From positions 569,319-633,318 of the forward strand of contig NZ_KZ559467.1 in the NCBI RefSeq assembly GCF_002850745.1: 64,000 nucleotides of DNA, read 5' to 3'. Under the pieces are notes generated by a model. The model was not told the DNA's origin. It ran no database searches and saw nothing but the letters and a program-made list of their open reading frames with translations. This document shows, piece by piece, positions 41,844-49,531 of this stretch; position 1 is the first letter of the stretch; each line of letters opens with the position of its first letter. The DNA comes from Nonomuraea indica. Lineage in GTDB: Bacteria > Actinomycetota > Actinomycetes > Streptosporangiales > Streptosporangiaceae. The translations under genes were made by a program, and so were the position numbers.

Positions 41844-43120
41844 TCGCTCTGGGCCACTTCCGTGATCGACCGGACGACCTGCTCGGGTGTCTTCGTGCCG
41901 GCGATCAGCTGGGCCACGCTGTCGTTGATCTCCGCGCCGACGGCCGGCGGGTACGCCTGGTCGAGGTAGAGCTGGAAGCCCGTGGCGCCGGACAGCGACT
42001 CGGAGACGGCCTTGAGGTTGGGGTCCTTGACCGCGCTCTCCTCGCCCTGCAGCACCGGAAGCGTCCCGCCCGCCGCGGTGCTCTTGCTGTGGACGTCCAT
42101 CTGGGTGACGTACTTGAGGAACTCCACCGCCTCCGCGGGCGCGTCCGCGCCGACGGCCAGCCCGCCGCCTCCGCCGAGCGCCTCGGTCACCGTGCCCTTG
42201 CCGCCGTCGACCGCCGGGAAGGGGAAGAAGGCGAGGTCCTCGCCGAGGCCCTTGCCCGCGTCGTTCTGCACCGACGGGGCCCACTGGCCCATCAGCTCCA
42301 TGGCGGCCTTGCCGTTGGCGACGCTCGCCGCCTGGCCGTCGGGGGTGGAGTAGCCGGCGCCGAGGAAGCCCTTCTGGAACGGCTGCAGGTCCACCAGCGC
42401 CTTGAGCTGCCGGCCGGCGGTCACGAAGTCGGGGGTGTCGAAGTTCTTGTCCACCGCCGCCTGCTGGAGGGCGGGCAGGCCGGCGATCCGCATGGCGAGG
42501 TAGGTCCAGTAGTAGTGGCCGGGCCACTTCTCCTTGCCCGCGAGCGCGATCGGCGTGGTGCCAGCCGCCTTGAGCTTCCCGACCGCGTCGAGGAACGCGG
42601 TCCAGGTCGCGGGCGGCTGGGTGATGCCGGCCTGCTCGAAGAGCTTCTTGTTGTACCAGAAGCCCACCATGCCGATGTCGTACGGCAGCCCGTAGGTCTT
42701 GCCGTCGAACTGGTAGGCCGACAGCGACGCCTTGGTGAACGTGCCGAGGACGGGGGCCACGTCGGCGGAGAGGTCCTTGACCAGTTCGGCGTCGATCTGC
42801 TGCTTGAGCACGCCGCCGCCCCAGGTGGCGAAGATGTCCGGGGCCTTGCCGGACTGAGTCAGCGTGGTGAGCTTGGACTTGTACGCCTCGTTCTCCAGGA
42901 CGGTGGCCTTGATGGTGACGTGGGGATGCCGGGCCTCGAACTCCTTCGCCCAGTTGGCCATGATCGTCTTCATGGGGTCGCTGGTCGACAGGTGCCACAT
43001 CTCGAGCGTGACCTTCGCCGGCGAGCCGTTCGTGCCCGGTTCGGACGCCGTGGGCCCGCCGCCGCCACCGCACCCCGCGACGAGTGCCGCCGTCGCGATC
43101 AGCGCGAGACTCCGTTTCAT
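41840..43120 (-). CDS. ABC sugar transporter substrate-binding lipoprotein
   Basis: A 426-residue family 1 extracellular solute-binding protein. The lipobox VAGC lipidates C17, and a Gly-rich linker follows. The mature part has VTLEMWHLSTSDP and FEARHPHVTIKATV, typical of oligosaccharide-binding proteins, and a late FQLYLDQAYPP. Co-transcription with a GH5 enzyme suggests a beta-gluco-oligosaccharide ligand. ATG 43120 has GAGGAG upstream. It is the first gene of the operon; two operator copies lie 17-48 bp upstream. Confidence 0.92.
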   Translation of the reverse strand: MKRSLALIATAALVAGCGGGGGPTASEPGTNGSPAKVTLEMWHLSTSDPMKTIMANWAKEFEARHPHVTIKATVLENEAYKSKLTTLTQSGKAPDIFATWGGGVLKQQIDAELVKDLSADVAPVLGTFTKASLSAYQFDGKTYGLPYDIGMVGFWYNKKLFEQAGITQPPATWTAFLDAVGKLKAAGTTPIALAGKEKWPGHYYWTYLAMRIAGLPALQQAAVDKNFDTPDFVTAGRQLKALVDLQPFQKGFLGAGYSTPDGQAASVANGKAAMELMGQWAPSVQNDAGKGLGEDLAFFPFPAVDGGKGTVTEALGGGGGLAVGADAPAEAVEFLKYVTQMDVHSKSTAAGGTLPVLQGEESAVKDPNLKAVSESLSGATGFQLYLDQAYPPAVGAEINDSVAQLIAGTKTPEQVVRSITEVAQSE

Positions 43121-43136
43121 AGGGGCTCTCCTCAGC

Positions 43137-43168
43137 CGAAAATTTCGTAAAACCCCCCGATAATTTCG
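43137..43168. promoter_or_regulatory. Paired LacI-type operators upstream of the sugar ABC operon
   Basis: CGAAAATTTCG (43137-43147, perfect inverted repeat) and CGATAATTTCG (43158-43168, one mismatch) are 21 bp apart centre to centre, two helical turns, so they lie on the same face. They match the CGAAA-N-TTTCG pattern of actinomycete LacI regulators. Confidence 0.75.
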
Positions 43169-43231
43169 TTGCCCGGAGCATAGGTAAACGCCGTGTTACG
43201 CGTCAATAGCAGGAAAGGCAGCATGTTGGGG

Positions 43232-43244
43232 CCGAAAGTTTCGG
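43232..43244. promoter_or_regulatory. LacI-type operator upstream of the repressor gene
   Basis: CCGAAAGTTTCGG is a perfect 13-bp inverted repeat 13 bp before the LacI-family gene, indicating autoregulation and control of the divergent operon. Confidence 0.78.
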
Positions 43245-43257
43245 TAGACTGCGGGCC

Positions 43258-44271
43258 ATGTCAGCGAAGAGGCGGGTGACGATAGCCCTGATAGCCGAGG
43301 AGGCCGGGGTGTCCATCCCCACGGTCTCCAAGGTCATCAACGGCCGTCCCGAGGTCGCTCTCGAGACCCGGCACCGGGTCGAGCGGCTGCTGCGCGAGCA
43401 CGGCTACCAGCGGCGCGCCAGCCAGGGTGACACCCCGGCCGGGCTCGTGGACCTGGTGTTCGCCGAGATCGAGTCGCCGTGGGCCATGGAGATCGTCCGC
43501 GGCGCGGAGAGCGCGGCCCGCGAGGCCGCCGCCAGCCTCGTCATCTCCGTCCTGCACACCCACGCCGGCCCCGGCCGCGACTGGATGGAACGCCTGGCCG
43601 CCCGGCGCACCGACGGCGTGGTGATCGTCGCCTCCAAGCTGTCGGCGGGCGTCCAGGGCCAGCTCACCGCCCGTTCCCTGCCGTTCGTCGTGGTGGACCC
43701 GGAGGGGGAGCCGGCCCCCGGCGTCGTGTCGGTGGGCGCCACCAACTGGAACGGCGGACTGGCCGCCACCCGCCACCTCGTCGAGCTGGGTCACCGGCGC
43801 ATCGCCATGATCAGCGGCCCCGCCGACATGCTCTGCAGCCAGGCGAGGATCGACGGCTACCGGGCGGCCCTGGAGACGGCCGGCATCCCGGTCGAGCCGG
43901 AGCTGATCCGGCGTGGCACGTTCCTCGTCGACTCGGGGCACGACCACGGCCACGCGCTGCTGTCGCTCGACGACCCGCCCACCGCGATCTTCGCGGGCAG
44001 CGACCTGCAGGCGTTCGGCGTGTTCGAGGCGGCGCGCCAGCGCGGCCTGCGGGTCCCCGAGGATCTCAGCGTGGTCGGCTTCGACGACCTGCCGCTGGCC
44101 AGGTCGGCCTGGCCGCCGCTGACCACGGTCCGCCAGCCGTTGCAGGAGATGGCGGCCCTGGCCACCCGCACGGTGCTCGGGATGGGCCGCGGCGAGGTGC
44201 CCGAGACGCGGCGGGTGGAGCTGGCCACGGAGCTGATCGTCCGCGAGAGCACCGCCCCGCTCCCCGCCTGA
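43258..44271 (+). CDS. LacI-family transcriptional repressor
   Basis: A 337-residue regulator. Its N-terminal HTH (about 6-32: VTIALIAEEAGVSIPTVSKVINGR) is joined by a hinge helix to a periplasmic-binding-protein-like sensor domain with VVVDPEGEP, HRRIAMISGP and GFDDLPLARSAWPPLTTVRQP at the end. Divergent from the GH5/ABC operon and flanked by CGAAA-N-TTTCG palindromes, it should repress that operon until a beta-glucoside-type sugar binds. ATG 43258. Confidence 0.93.
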   Translation: MSAKRRVTIALIAEEAGVSIPTVSKVINGRPEVALETRHRVERLLREHGYQRRASQGDTPAGLVDLVFAEIESPWAMEIVRGAESAAREAAASLVISVLHTHAGPGRDWMERLAARRTDGVVIVASKLSAGVQGQLTARSLPFVVVDPEGEPAPGVVSVGATNWNGGLAATRHLVELGHRRIAMISGPADMLCSQARIDGYRAALETAGIPVEPELIRRGTFLVDSGHDHGHALLSLDDPPTAIFAGSDLQAFGVFEAARQRGLRVPEDLSVVGFDDLPLARSAWPPLTTVRQPLQEMAALATRTVLGMGRGEVPETRRVELATELIVRESTAPLPA

Positions 44272-44316
44272 CCGCGCGGGCGTTTTCCGGCGGCTCCCCG
44301 GGGCAGCCGGAGCGTC

Positions 44317-44766
44317 ATGACGCGAACTCTCATCAGCGGGGCGGCCAGGGGCGCCGCCGGCGGCGCGCTCGCCACGGCGGCGATGAGCACGGTCATGCTG
44401 GCCGGTGAGCGCGCCGGCCTCATGGGCGACCAGCCGCCCAAGCGCATCGTCCGCTCACTGCTGCCGGGAAGCCGGCACCGGCGCAAGCCGGGTGAGGGCG
44501 TGCTCGGCACCGTCGCCCACTTCGGCTTCGGGATCGCCTCGGGCGCGCTGTTCGGCGCGCTGGCCCGGCGCCGCCGCGTGCCGCTGGGAGTCGCGTACGG
44601 GCTGGCGATCTGGATGGTCAGCTACGCCGGCTGGGTGCCGAAGGTGGCCACCCTGCCACCGATCCACCGTGACCGGCCGGGCCGCCCCGTCGTGATGGCC
44701 GCCGGCCACGTCGTCTACGGGGCGGCCCTGGCCTGCGCGCTCAACCGCTGGGACCGGCGCCGCTGA
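44317..44766 (+). CDS. Small membrane protein of unknown function
   Basis: A 149-residue protein with three to four hydrophobic segments: an N-terminal glycine/alanine-rich helix GAARGAAGGALATAAM, then HFGFGIASGALFGALA, LGVAYGLAIWMVSYAGW and VVMAAGHVVYGAALACAL. It resembles small actinobacterial DUF1440/DUF6789-like membrane proteins; the family name is uncertain. It converges on the hydrolase gene with 3 bp between stops. Confidence 0.65.
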   Translation: MTRTLISGAARGAAGGALATAAMSTVMLAGERAGLMGDQPPKRIVRSLLPGSRHRRKPGEGVLGTVAHFGFGIASGALFGALARRRRVPLGVAYGLAIWMVSYAGWVPKVATLPPIHRDRPGRPVVMAAGHVVYGAALACALNRWDRRR

Positions 44767-44769
44767 CGA

Positions 44770-45918
44770 TCAGCCGCGCCAGAACTTCACCTCCGGGTAC
44801 GCCGGCGACGGGCCGTCCAGCAGCGGCCGCCGCTCGCGCAGCAGGTGCCGGTCGACGAACGACCGCACGTACGTCCTGGTGACGGCCACCGCACGCTCGC
44901 CGTCGAGCTCCTGCGCCGGCAACCCCACCTGCTCCTGCAGCACGGCGTAGTCGGTGAACGCCGCGTGGTTCGTGCCGGACACGGTCAGCCACCGCTTCCA
45001 CCCCCGCACGTGCGGCCAGAACTCCGGCCACGACTCGTCACCGGCCGGCGTGTGGTTGACCTCGGTGCCGAGCATCAGGTACGGCCGGCGCACCGGCTCG
45101 GCGGGCGTCTTGGGCATGAGGCTGCCGTCCAGGTTGACCCCCGCCCGCACCCGGTGGTCGGCCGCCATCACCTGCGAGACGGCGTTGCCGCCCAGCGAGA
45201 ACCCGGCCATGGCGATCCGCGACCGGTCGACCAGCCGGCCCCAGCGCCCCCGGAGCAGCTCGTCCAGCACGAAGCGCATGTCCTTCACGCGGCTGGCGGT
45301 GATCGTGGCGCCCCACTCCGGGGTCATCTTCTTCTGGCAGGTCACGCAGCCGACGGTCCGGCCGTCGGGCAGCGTCGTCGCCACCGACTCGTGGGTGTGC
45401 TCGACGGCCGCGACCACGTAACCGTGGCTGGCGAGATCCTCGGCCAGCGACGTCATGGTCGCCCGGGGGAACGCGTGGCCGGGAGACACCAGCACGAGGG
45501 GCAGCCTGCGCTTCGTCGCGACCGGCGGGGCGCCCGCCCGCGCGTGGGTCCGCGTTCTCGCCAGCGCGTCCGGCGGGACCTGCTTGTACGGCGCGAGCAC
45601 GGCCGCCGACTCGGCCGCCGTCAGGTAGGGAGCGGGCTCGCCGGACGCCCTGGCCGCCGGGTACCACACCGACACCATGAGCTGCCGGTCGCCGAACCCC
45701 GGCACCCACGGGTCCGGGCGGCCGGAGTCCACCAGATGCAGCGAGCCGAACCCGACCGGCTGCCTCCCGGTGGGCGCGGGCAGGGCCGTACGGACGTCCG
45801 GGGACGGCCCGGTGGAGGGCTGCACGGTGGGGGAGGGCGAGGGGCTCTGGGCGTGGGCGGCCGGCGCCGCGAGGAGCGAGCAGGCCACGCCGAGGGCCAC
45901 GAGGACATGTCGTTTCAT
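44770..45918 (-). CDS. Secreted alpha/beta hydrolase (PAF-acetylhydrolase-like)
   Basis: A 382-residue exported hydrolase. The signal peptide (KRHVLVALGVACSLLAAPAAHA) ends near residue 23 and a Ser/Pro linker follows. The enzyme domain has LVLVSPGHAFPR, the nucleophile GFSLGGNAV, LDGSLMP and late NHAAFTDY with the catalytic His. It resembles the platelet-activating factor acetylhydrolase/BAAT-type esterases of actinomycetes. CVTCQKK suggests a disulfide. ATG 45918 is eight bases after AGGG; GTG/ATG codons at 45927 and 45924 are alternatives with poorer spacing. Confidence 0.82.
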   Translation of the reverse strand: MKRHVLVALGVACSLLAAPAAHAQSPSPSPTVQPSTGPSPDVRTALPAPTGRQPVGFGSLHLVDSGRPDPWVPGFGDRQLMVSVWYPAARASGEPAPYLTAAESAAVLAPYKQVPPDALARTRTHARAGAPPVATKRRLPLVLVSPGHAFPRATMTSLAEDLASHGYVVAAVEHTHESVATTLPDGRTVGCVTCQKKMTPEWGATITASRVKDMRFVLDELLRGRWGRLVDRSRIAMAGFSLGGNAVSQVMAADHRVRAGVNLDGSLMPKTPAEPVRRPYLMLGTEVNHTPAGDESWPEFWPHVRGWKRWLTVSGTNHAAFTDYAVLQEQVGLPAQELDGERAVAVTRTYVRSFVDRHLLRERRPLLDGPSPAYPEVKFWRG

Positions 45919-46051
45919 GGTCATCACCCTGGGGGCGCGGATCCGGTCCCGTCCCGGCCCGGACGTCGACGGGCACCCCCTCCTTTCGTCGCATGCCGGC
46001 GATCCGATCGGCGCTTCCGGCCCACCGCGATCCGCGCCGTAGCCTGTCGGG

Positions 46052-47191
46052 GTGCGGGTGAACAGGCAGATGACGCCGGTGCTGCTCGGGGTGGCCGTCT
46101 TCGCGGTGTCCCTGGGCTCGACGAGCGGCGGGCTGGGCGTCGTGTCCGGCCTGCCGTTCCCGCTGCCACTGGTGGCGGCGGGGGCGGCCGGTGCGGCGGC
46201 CTGGCGGGTGCGGCGCTCGTGGTGGCCGCTCGCCGCGATCGGCGCCGTCGCCTACGTGGTGCTGGTGATGTGGCCGCCGCTGGTGGTCGCTTCCTACCAC
46301 GCGGGCACCCGGCTGCGCCGGACCCGTGACATCGCCCTCTACCTGGGCGCCGCCGTCGTCGTGCTCGTCGCGTCGGTGGGCGCGGGCCGGATCGCCGGAG
46401 GCCCCCGCGAGCTGGCGACGGCCACCCCGGCCAACGCGCTGCTGATGGCCGTCGCGGCGATGGTCCTGCCGCTGGTGTACGGGCTGTGGATCAGGTCCAG
46501 GCGCGACGTGCTCGCGGCGGCCAGGGAACGGGCCGACAGGCTGGAGAGCGAGCAGGTGATGCGGGCCGAGCAGGCCCGGTCCCAGGAGCGGGCCCGCATC
46601 GCCCGGGAGATGCACGACGTCGTCGCGCACCGCGTCTCGCTCATGGTGCTGCACGCCGGGGCCCTGGAGCTGGCGGCGGGCGACGAGCGCACCGCCGAGG
46701 CGGCGGCCATGATCGGCGGCATCGGCCGCGAGGCGCTGGCCAACCTGCGCGAGGTCCTCGGGGTGCTGCGCTCGACCGAGCAGCCCGCCCCCCTGGCGCC
46801 GCAGCCCACGCTGGCCGACCTCGACCGCCTGCTCGACCAGTCCCGCGCGCTCGGCATCCCGGTGACCCGCCATGACCACGGCGAGCCGCGCCCGCTCCGC
46901 TCCACCGTCGAGCGGACGGCGTACCGGGTGGTGCAGGAGGCGCTCACCAACGTGCACAAGCACGCGGCCGGCGCGGCCACCGACGTGCACGTCCACTTCC
47001 TGCCCGGCGAGCTGCGGGTGGAGGTGCGCAACCGTCCGGCGCGGGGCGGCCCGGCGCCGCTGCCCGGCTCCGGCTGGGGGCTCGCCGGGCTGCGCGAGCG
47101 GGTGGAACTGCTGAACGGCACGCTGCGCACCGGCCCCGAGGACGGCGGCGGCTTCGGCGTGATCGCCGAGATCCCCCTGGAGGCGGCGTGA
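46052..47191 (+). CDS. Sensor histidine kinase (NarL/DesK type)
   Basis: A 379-residue kinase with a five- to six-helix N-terminal membrane part (about 8-148). The HisKA_3 dimerisation helix has the phospho-acceptor H188 in REMHDVVAHRVSLM, and the HATPase_c domain shows AYRVVQEALTNVHKHA (N box) and GSGWGLAGLRERVELL (G box). There is no large extracellular sensor loop, so it probably senses a membrane signal. The start is GTG 46052. Its stop overlaps the response regulator start (GTGA). Confidence 0.92.
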   Translation: MRVNRQMTPVLLGVAVFAVSLGSTSGGLGVVSGLPFPLPLVAAGAAGAAAWRVRRSWWPLAAIGAVAYVVLVMWPPLVVASYHAGTRLRRTRDIALYLGAAVVVLVASVGAGRIAGGPRELATATPANALLMAVAAMVLPLVYGLWIRSRRDVLAAARERADRLESEQVMRAEQARSQERARIAREMHDVVAHRVSLMVLHAGALELAAGDERTAEAAAMIGGIGREALANLREVLGVLRSTEQPAPLAPQPTLADLDRLLDQSRALGIPVTRHDHGEPRPLRSTVERTAYRVVQEALTNVHKHAAGAATDVHVHFLPGELRVEVRNRPARGGPAPLPGSGWGLAGLRERVELLNGTLRTGPEDGGGFGVIAEIPLEAA

Positions 47192-47832
47192 TCCGGGTGC
47201 TCGTGGTCGACGACGAGGCCCTGGTGCGCTCCGGGCTGCGGATGATCCTCGACACGGCCGGCGACATCGTCGTGGCGGGCGAGGCGCGCGACGGCGCGGA
47301 GGCCGTCGGCGCGGTGGCCAGGCTCGCGCCGCACGTCGTGCTGATGGACGTCCGCATGCCCGGCCTCGACGGCCTGGCGGCCGCCGCCCGCATCCTGGCC
47401 GCGCCGGACGCGCCCCGCGTCGTCATGCTGACGACGTTCGACCTCGACGAGTACGTGCACGAGGCGCTGCGGCTGGGGGCCGTCGGCTTCCTGCTCAAGG
47501 ACACCCCGCCCCGCGACCTCATCGCCGCCGTCCGGACGGTGGCGGCGGGCCAGGCGATGCTCTCGCCGTCCGTCACCAAGAGACTGATCACGGCGTTCGT
47601 GGACCGTGCGCCGTCGCGGGCCGAGCAGGCCCGTGCCCGGCTCGCCGCGCTGACCGGACGGGAGGAGGACGTGGTCAGGGCCGTGGCCCGGGGCCTGTCC
47701 AACGCCGAGATCGCCCGCGAGCTGCGCCTGTCGGAGGCGACGGTGAAGGCGCACCTCAGCCGGGTGCTGGCCAAGCTCGGCATGACCAACCGGGTCCAGG
47801 CCGCGATCCTGGTGCACGACGCCGACCTGTAG
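47188..47832 (+). CDS. NarL/LuxR-type response regulator
   Basis: A 214-residue regulator. The receiver domain has D8, D9, the phospho-acceptor D54 in VVLMDVRMPG and K104 in FLLKD. The C-terminal LuxR helix-turn-helix is at about 148-208 (LTGREEDVVRAVARGLSNAEIAREL, then SEATVKAHLSRVLAKLG). GTG 47188 overlaps the kinase stop, so the two-component pair is co-translated. The target is unknown; the adjacent genes are candidates. Confidence 0.94.
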   Translation: MIRVLVVDDEALVRSGLRMILDTAGDIVVAGEARDGAEAVGAVARLAPHVVLMDVRMPGLDGLAAAARILAAPDAPRVVMLTTFDLDEYVHEALRLGAVGFLLKDTPPRDLIAAVRTVAAGQAMLSPSVTKRLITAFVDRAPSRAEQARARLAALTGREEDVVRAVARGLSNAEIARELRLSEATVKAHLSRVLAKLGMTNRVQAAILVHDADL

Positions 47833-47855
47833 GGCCGGGGATAGGGTCTGCTCAC

Positions 47856-48212
47856 GTGAGCACCGAGTGGGAGCGGCTGTCCGAACGGCTGCGCGAGTTC
47901 GTCCGGGTCCGGGACTGGGAGCAGTTCCACACGCCGAAGAACCTGGCGATGGCCCTCGCCGGCGAGGTCGGCGAGCTGGTGGCCGAGCTGCAGTGGCTCA
48001 CGCCGGAGGAGTCGCGCGACCTCGACCCCGACACCCTGGCCAGGGTGCGGGCCGAGCTGGGCGACGTGGCCGGCTACCTCGTGCGGCTCGCCGACGTGCT
48101 CGGGGTGGACCTGGTGGAGGCGGCCCATGCCAAGCTCGACGAGAGCGAACGCCGCTACGACGCCGACTCCTACCGGGGATCGGCCAGGAAGGCGCCCCCG
48201 CTCGCCCCCTGA
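47856..48212 (+). CDS. MazG-like nucleotide pyrophosphohydrolase
   Basis: A 118-residue all-alpha NTP-PPase. The EVGELVAELQW (about 37-47) and ELGDVAGYLVRLAD (about 68-81) helices give the ExxE...ExxD metal site of MazG/RS21-C6 (dCTPase-like) proteins. It should hydrolyse (d)NTPs to monophosphates, a house-cleaning role. GTG 47856. Its 3' end overlaps the convergent membrane-protein gene by 43 bp. Confidence 0.85.
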   Translation: MSTEWERLSERLREFVRVRDWEQFHTPKNLAMALAGEVGELVAELQWLTPEESRDLDPDTLARVRAELGDVAGYLVRLADVLGVDLVEAAHAKLDESERRYDADSYRGSARKAPPLAP

Positions 48213-48637
48213 CGAGCCCCGGCCCGGCGCCGCCCGCGCCGGGCGGCCAGCAGCAGGGCGCACGGGACGAGCACGGTGACGAACGGCGACGGCTCGAAGC
48301 AGATCGCGCCGACCAGCGCCCAGAGGGCGAGCCCGCCCGCCACGTACGCCGGCGGCACCCGGCCGCCGCGCCCCGCCCTCGCGACGAGCGCGCCGAGCAG
48401 CCCGAGAGGCACGGCGAAGCTCCCCCAGACCAGCCAGAACGCGCCCACGTTCACCGGCGGTGAGCCGAGCTCGGCTAGCCCGCCCGTGCCCGGCAGCCAG
48501 GCCTCGCCGCGGAACCAGCCGGGGATGTGCGGCGCGGCGGCCAGGCCGGTGATGGCGAGGTGCACGCAGGCCAGGAACACGAGAATCCCGCCGGCCCACA
48601 CCACACTCTTTACGGAAACACTAGTTTCGGAACTCAT
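48170..48637 (-). CDS. Four-helix membrane protein of unknown function (DUF6463-like)
   Basis: A 155-residue integral membrane protein with helices near 10-33 (VVWAGGILVFLACVHLAITG), 65-88, 95-112 and 113-130. The layout and the motif FLACVHLAITGLAAAPH followed by GAFWLVWGSFAVPLGLLG resemble small DUF6463-type proteins. ATG 48637 is divergent from the TetR gene at 48726. An inverted repeat GAAAC-ACTA-GTTTC lies at its 5' end (about 48616-48629), a possible TetR operator. Confidence 0.68.
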   Translation of the reverse strand: MSSETSVSVKSVVWAGGILVFLACVHLAITGLAAAPHIPGWFRGEAWLPGTGGLAELGSPPVNVGAFWLVWGSFAVPLGLLGALVARAGRGGRVPPAYVAGGLALWALVGAICFEPSPFVTVLVPCALLLAARRGRRRAGARQGASGGAFLADPR

Positions 48638-48725
48638 GGTTCCTTATCCTGACGTCACAGCGAGACCGCCGCAAGGTCGCCTCCGTCACACTTTCCAGAA
48701 CCGCGAGTCTCGTATGCTGGCCGGT

Positions 48726-49313
48726 GTGAAACCGTCACTCGGGCGCCCGCGCGACGACCGCGTGGACCGGGCCATCGCCGACGCGACCCGCGCGATCCTC
48801 GCCGAGACCGGCTACGCGCAGCTCACGGTGGACGCCGTGGCCGCGCGGGCGGGCGTGGGCAAGGCCGCGATCTACCGCCGGCACGCCACCAAACAGCAGA
48901 TGATCTTCGCGGCCGTCCTGCACGACCTGCTGCTCGCGCCGCCGCCCGACTCCGGCTCCCTGCGGGGCGACCTCACCGCGCTGCTGCGCGTCATCGTCGC
49001 CAACCTCACGGCGCCGCCCGCCGGGGTCGTCCCCGCCCTGCTGGCCGACGTCCACGGCGATCCGGCGCTGGCGGCCGCGTTCACGAGCACGTTCGTCGCC
49101 GCCGAGCGGGGATGCGTCGAGGAGGTCCTGGACCGCGCCGTCGCCCGTGGCGAGCTGCCGCACCGCCCGGACCCGGCCGTCGCCCACGCCCTGCTGCTCG
49201 GCCCGGTCTTCGCCTGGCTGTTCCTGCTCCGCGAAGACCCGGCCAGGCTCGGCCCGGTGACCGCCGCCCTCGCCGAGACGGCCGCCACCACCCTGACCGC
49301 CGCCCCTGCCTGA
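48726..49313 (+). CDS. TetR-family transcriptional regulator
   Basis: A 195-residue regulator. The N-terminal HTH (about 14-60) reads RAIADATRAILAETGYAQLTVDAVAARAGVGKAAIYRRHATKQQMI in pieces typical of TetR; the C-terminal ligand domain is of the TetR_C_11-like helical type. GTG 48726 is used. TATGCT at 48713-48718 is a -10 that would start transcription at about 48725, so the mRNA may be leaderless. ATG 48714 is a less likely alternative. It probably controls the divergent membrane-protein gene. Confidence 0.88.
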   Translation: MKPSLGRPRDDRVDRAIADATRAILAETGYAQLTVDAVAARAGVGKAAIYRRHATKQQMIFAAVLHDLLLAPPPDSGSLRGDLTALLRVIVANLTAPPAGVVPALLADVHGDPALAAAFTSTFVAAERGCVEEVLDRAVARGELPHRPDPAVAHALLLGPVFAWLFLLREDPARLGPVTAALAETAATTLTAAPA

Positions 49314-49337
49314 CTCGGCCGCCCCACGCCCGCTCAG

Positions 49338-49421
49338 GCCGTCCGCCACCCCTGCCTCTGCTCGGGCCGTCCGCCACCCCTGCCTCTGCTCGGGCCGTCC
49401 GCCACCCCTGCCTCTGCTCGG
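49338..49421. repeat. 28-bp intergenic tandem repeat (three copies)
   Basis: The unit beginning gccgtccgccacccctgcct recurs at 49338, 49366 and 49394 with a period of exactly 28, followed by a decayed fourth copy. It lies between the TetR gene and the SARP gene and has no spacers, so it is not CRISPR. Confidence 0.9.
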
Positions 49422-49531
49422 GACGTCGCCACCACCACCCCTGCGCTTGCTCGGGACGCCGCCTCACCCTGACCCTGCTGGGGGCGGCCGCCCCACCCTG
49501 ACCACCCCGCGGCCCCGTTAGGGTGACGGGC

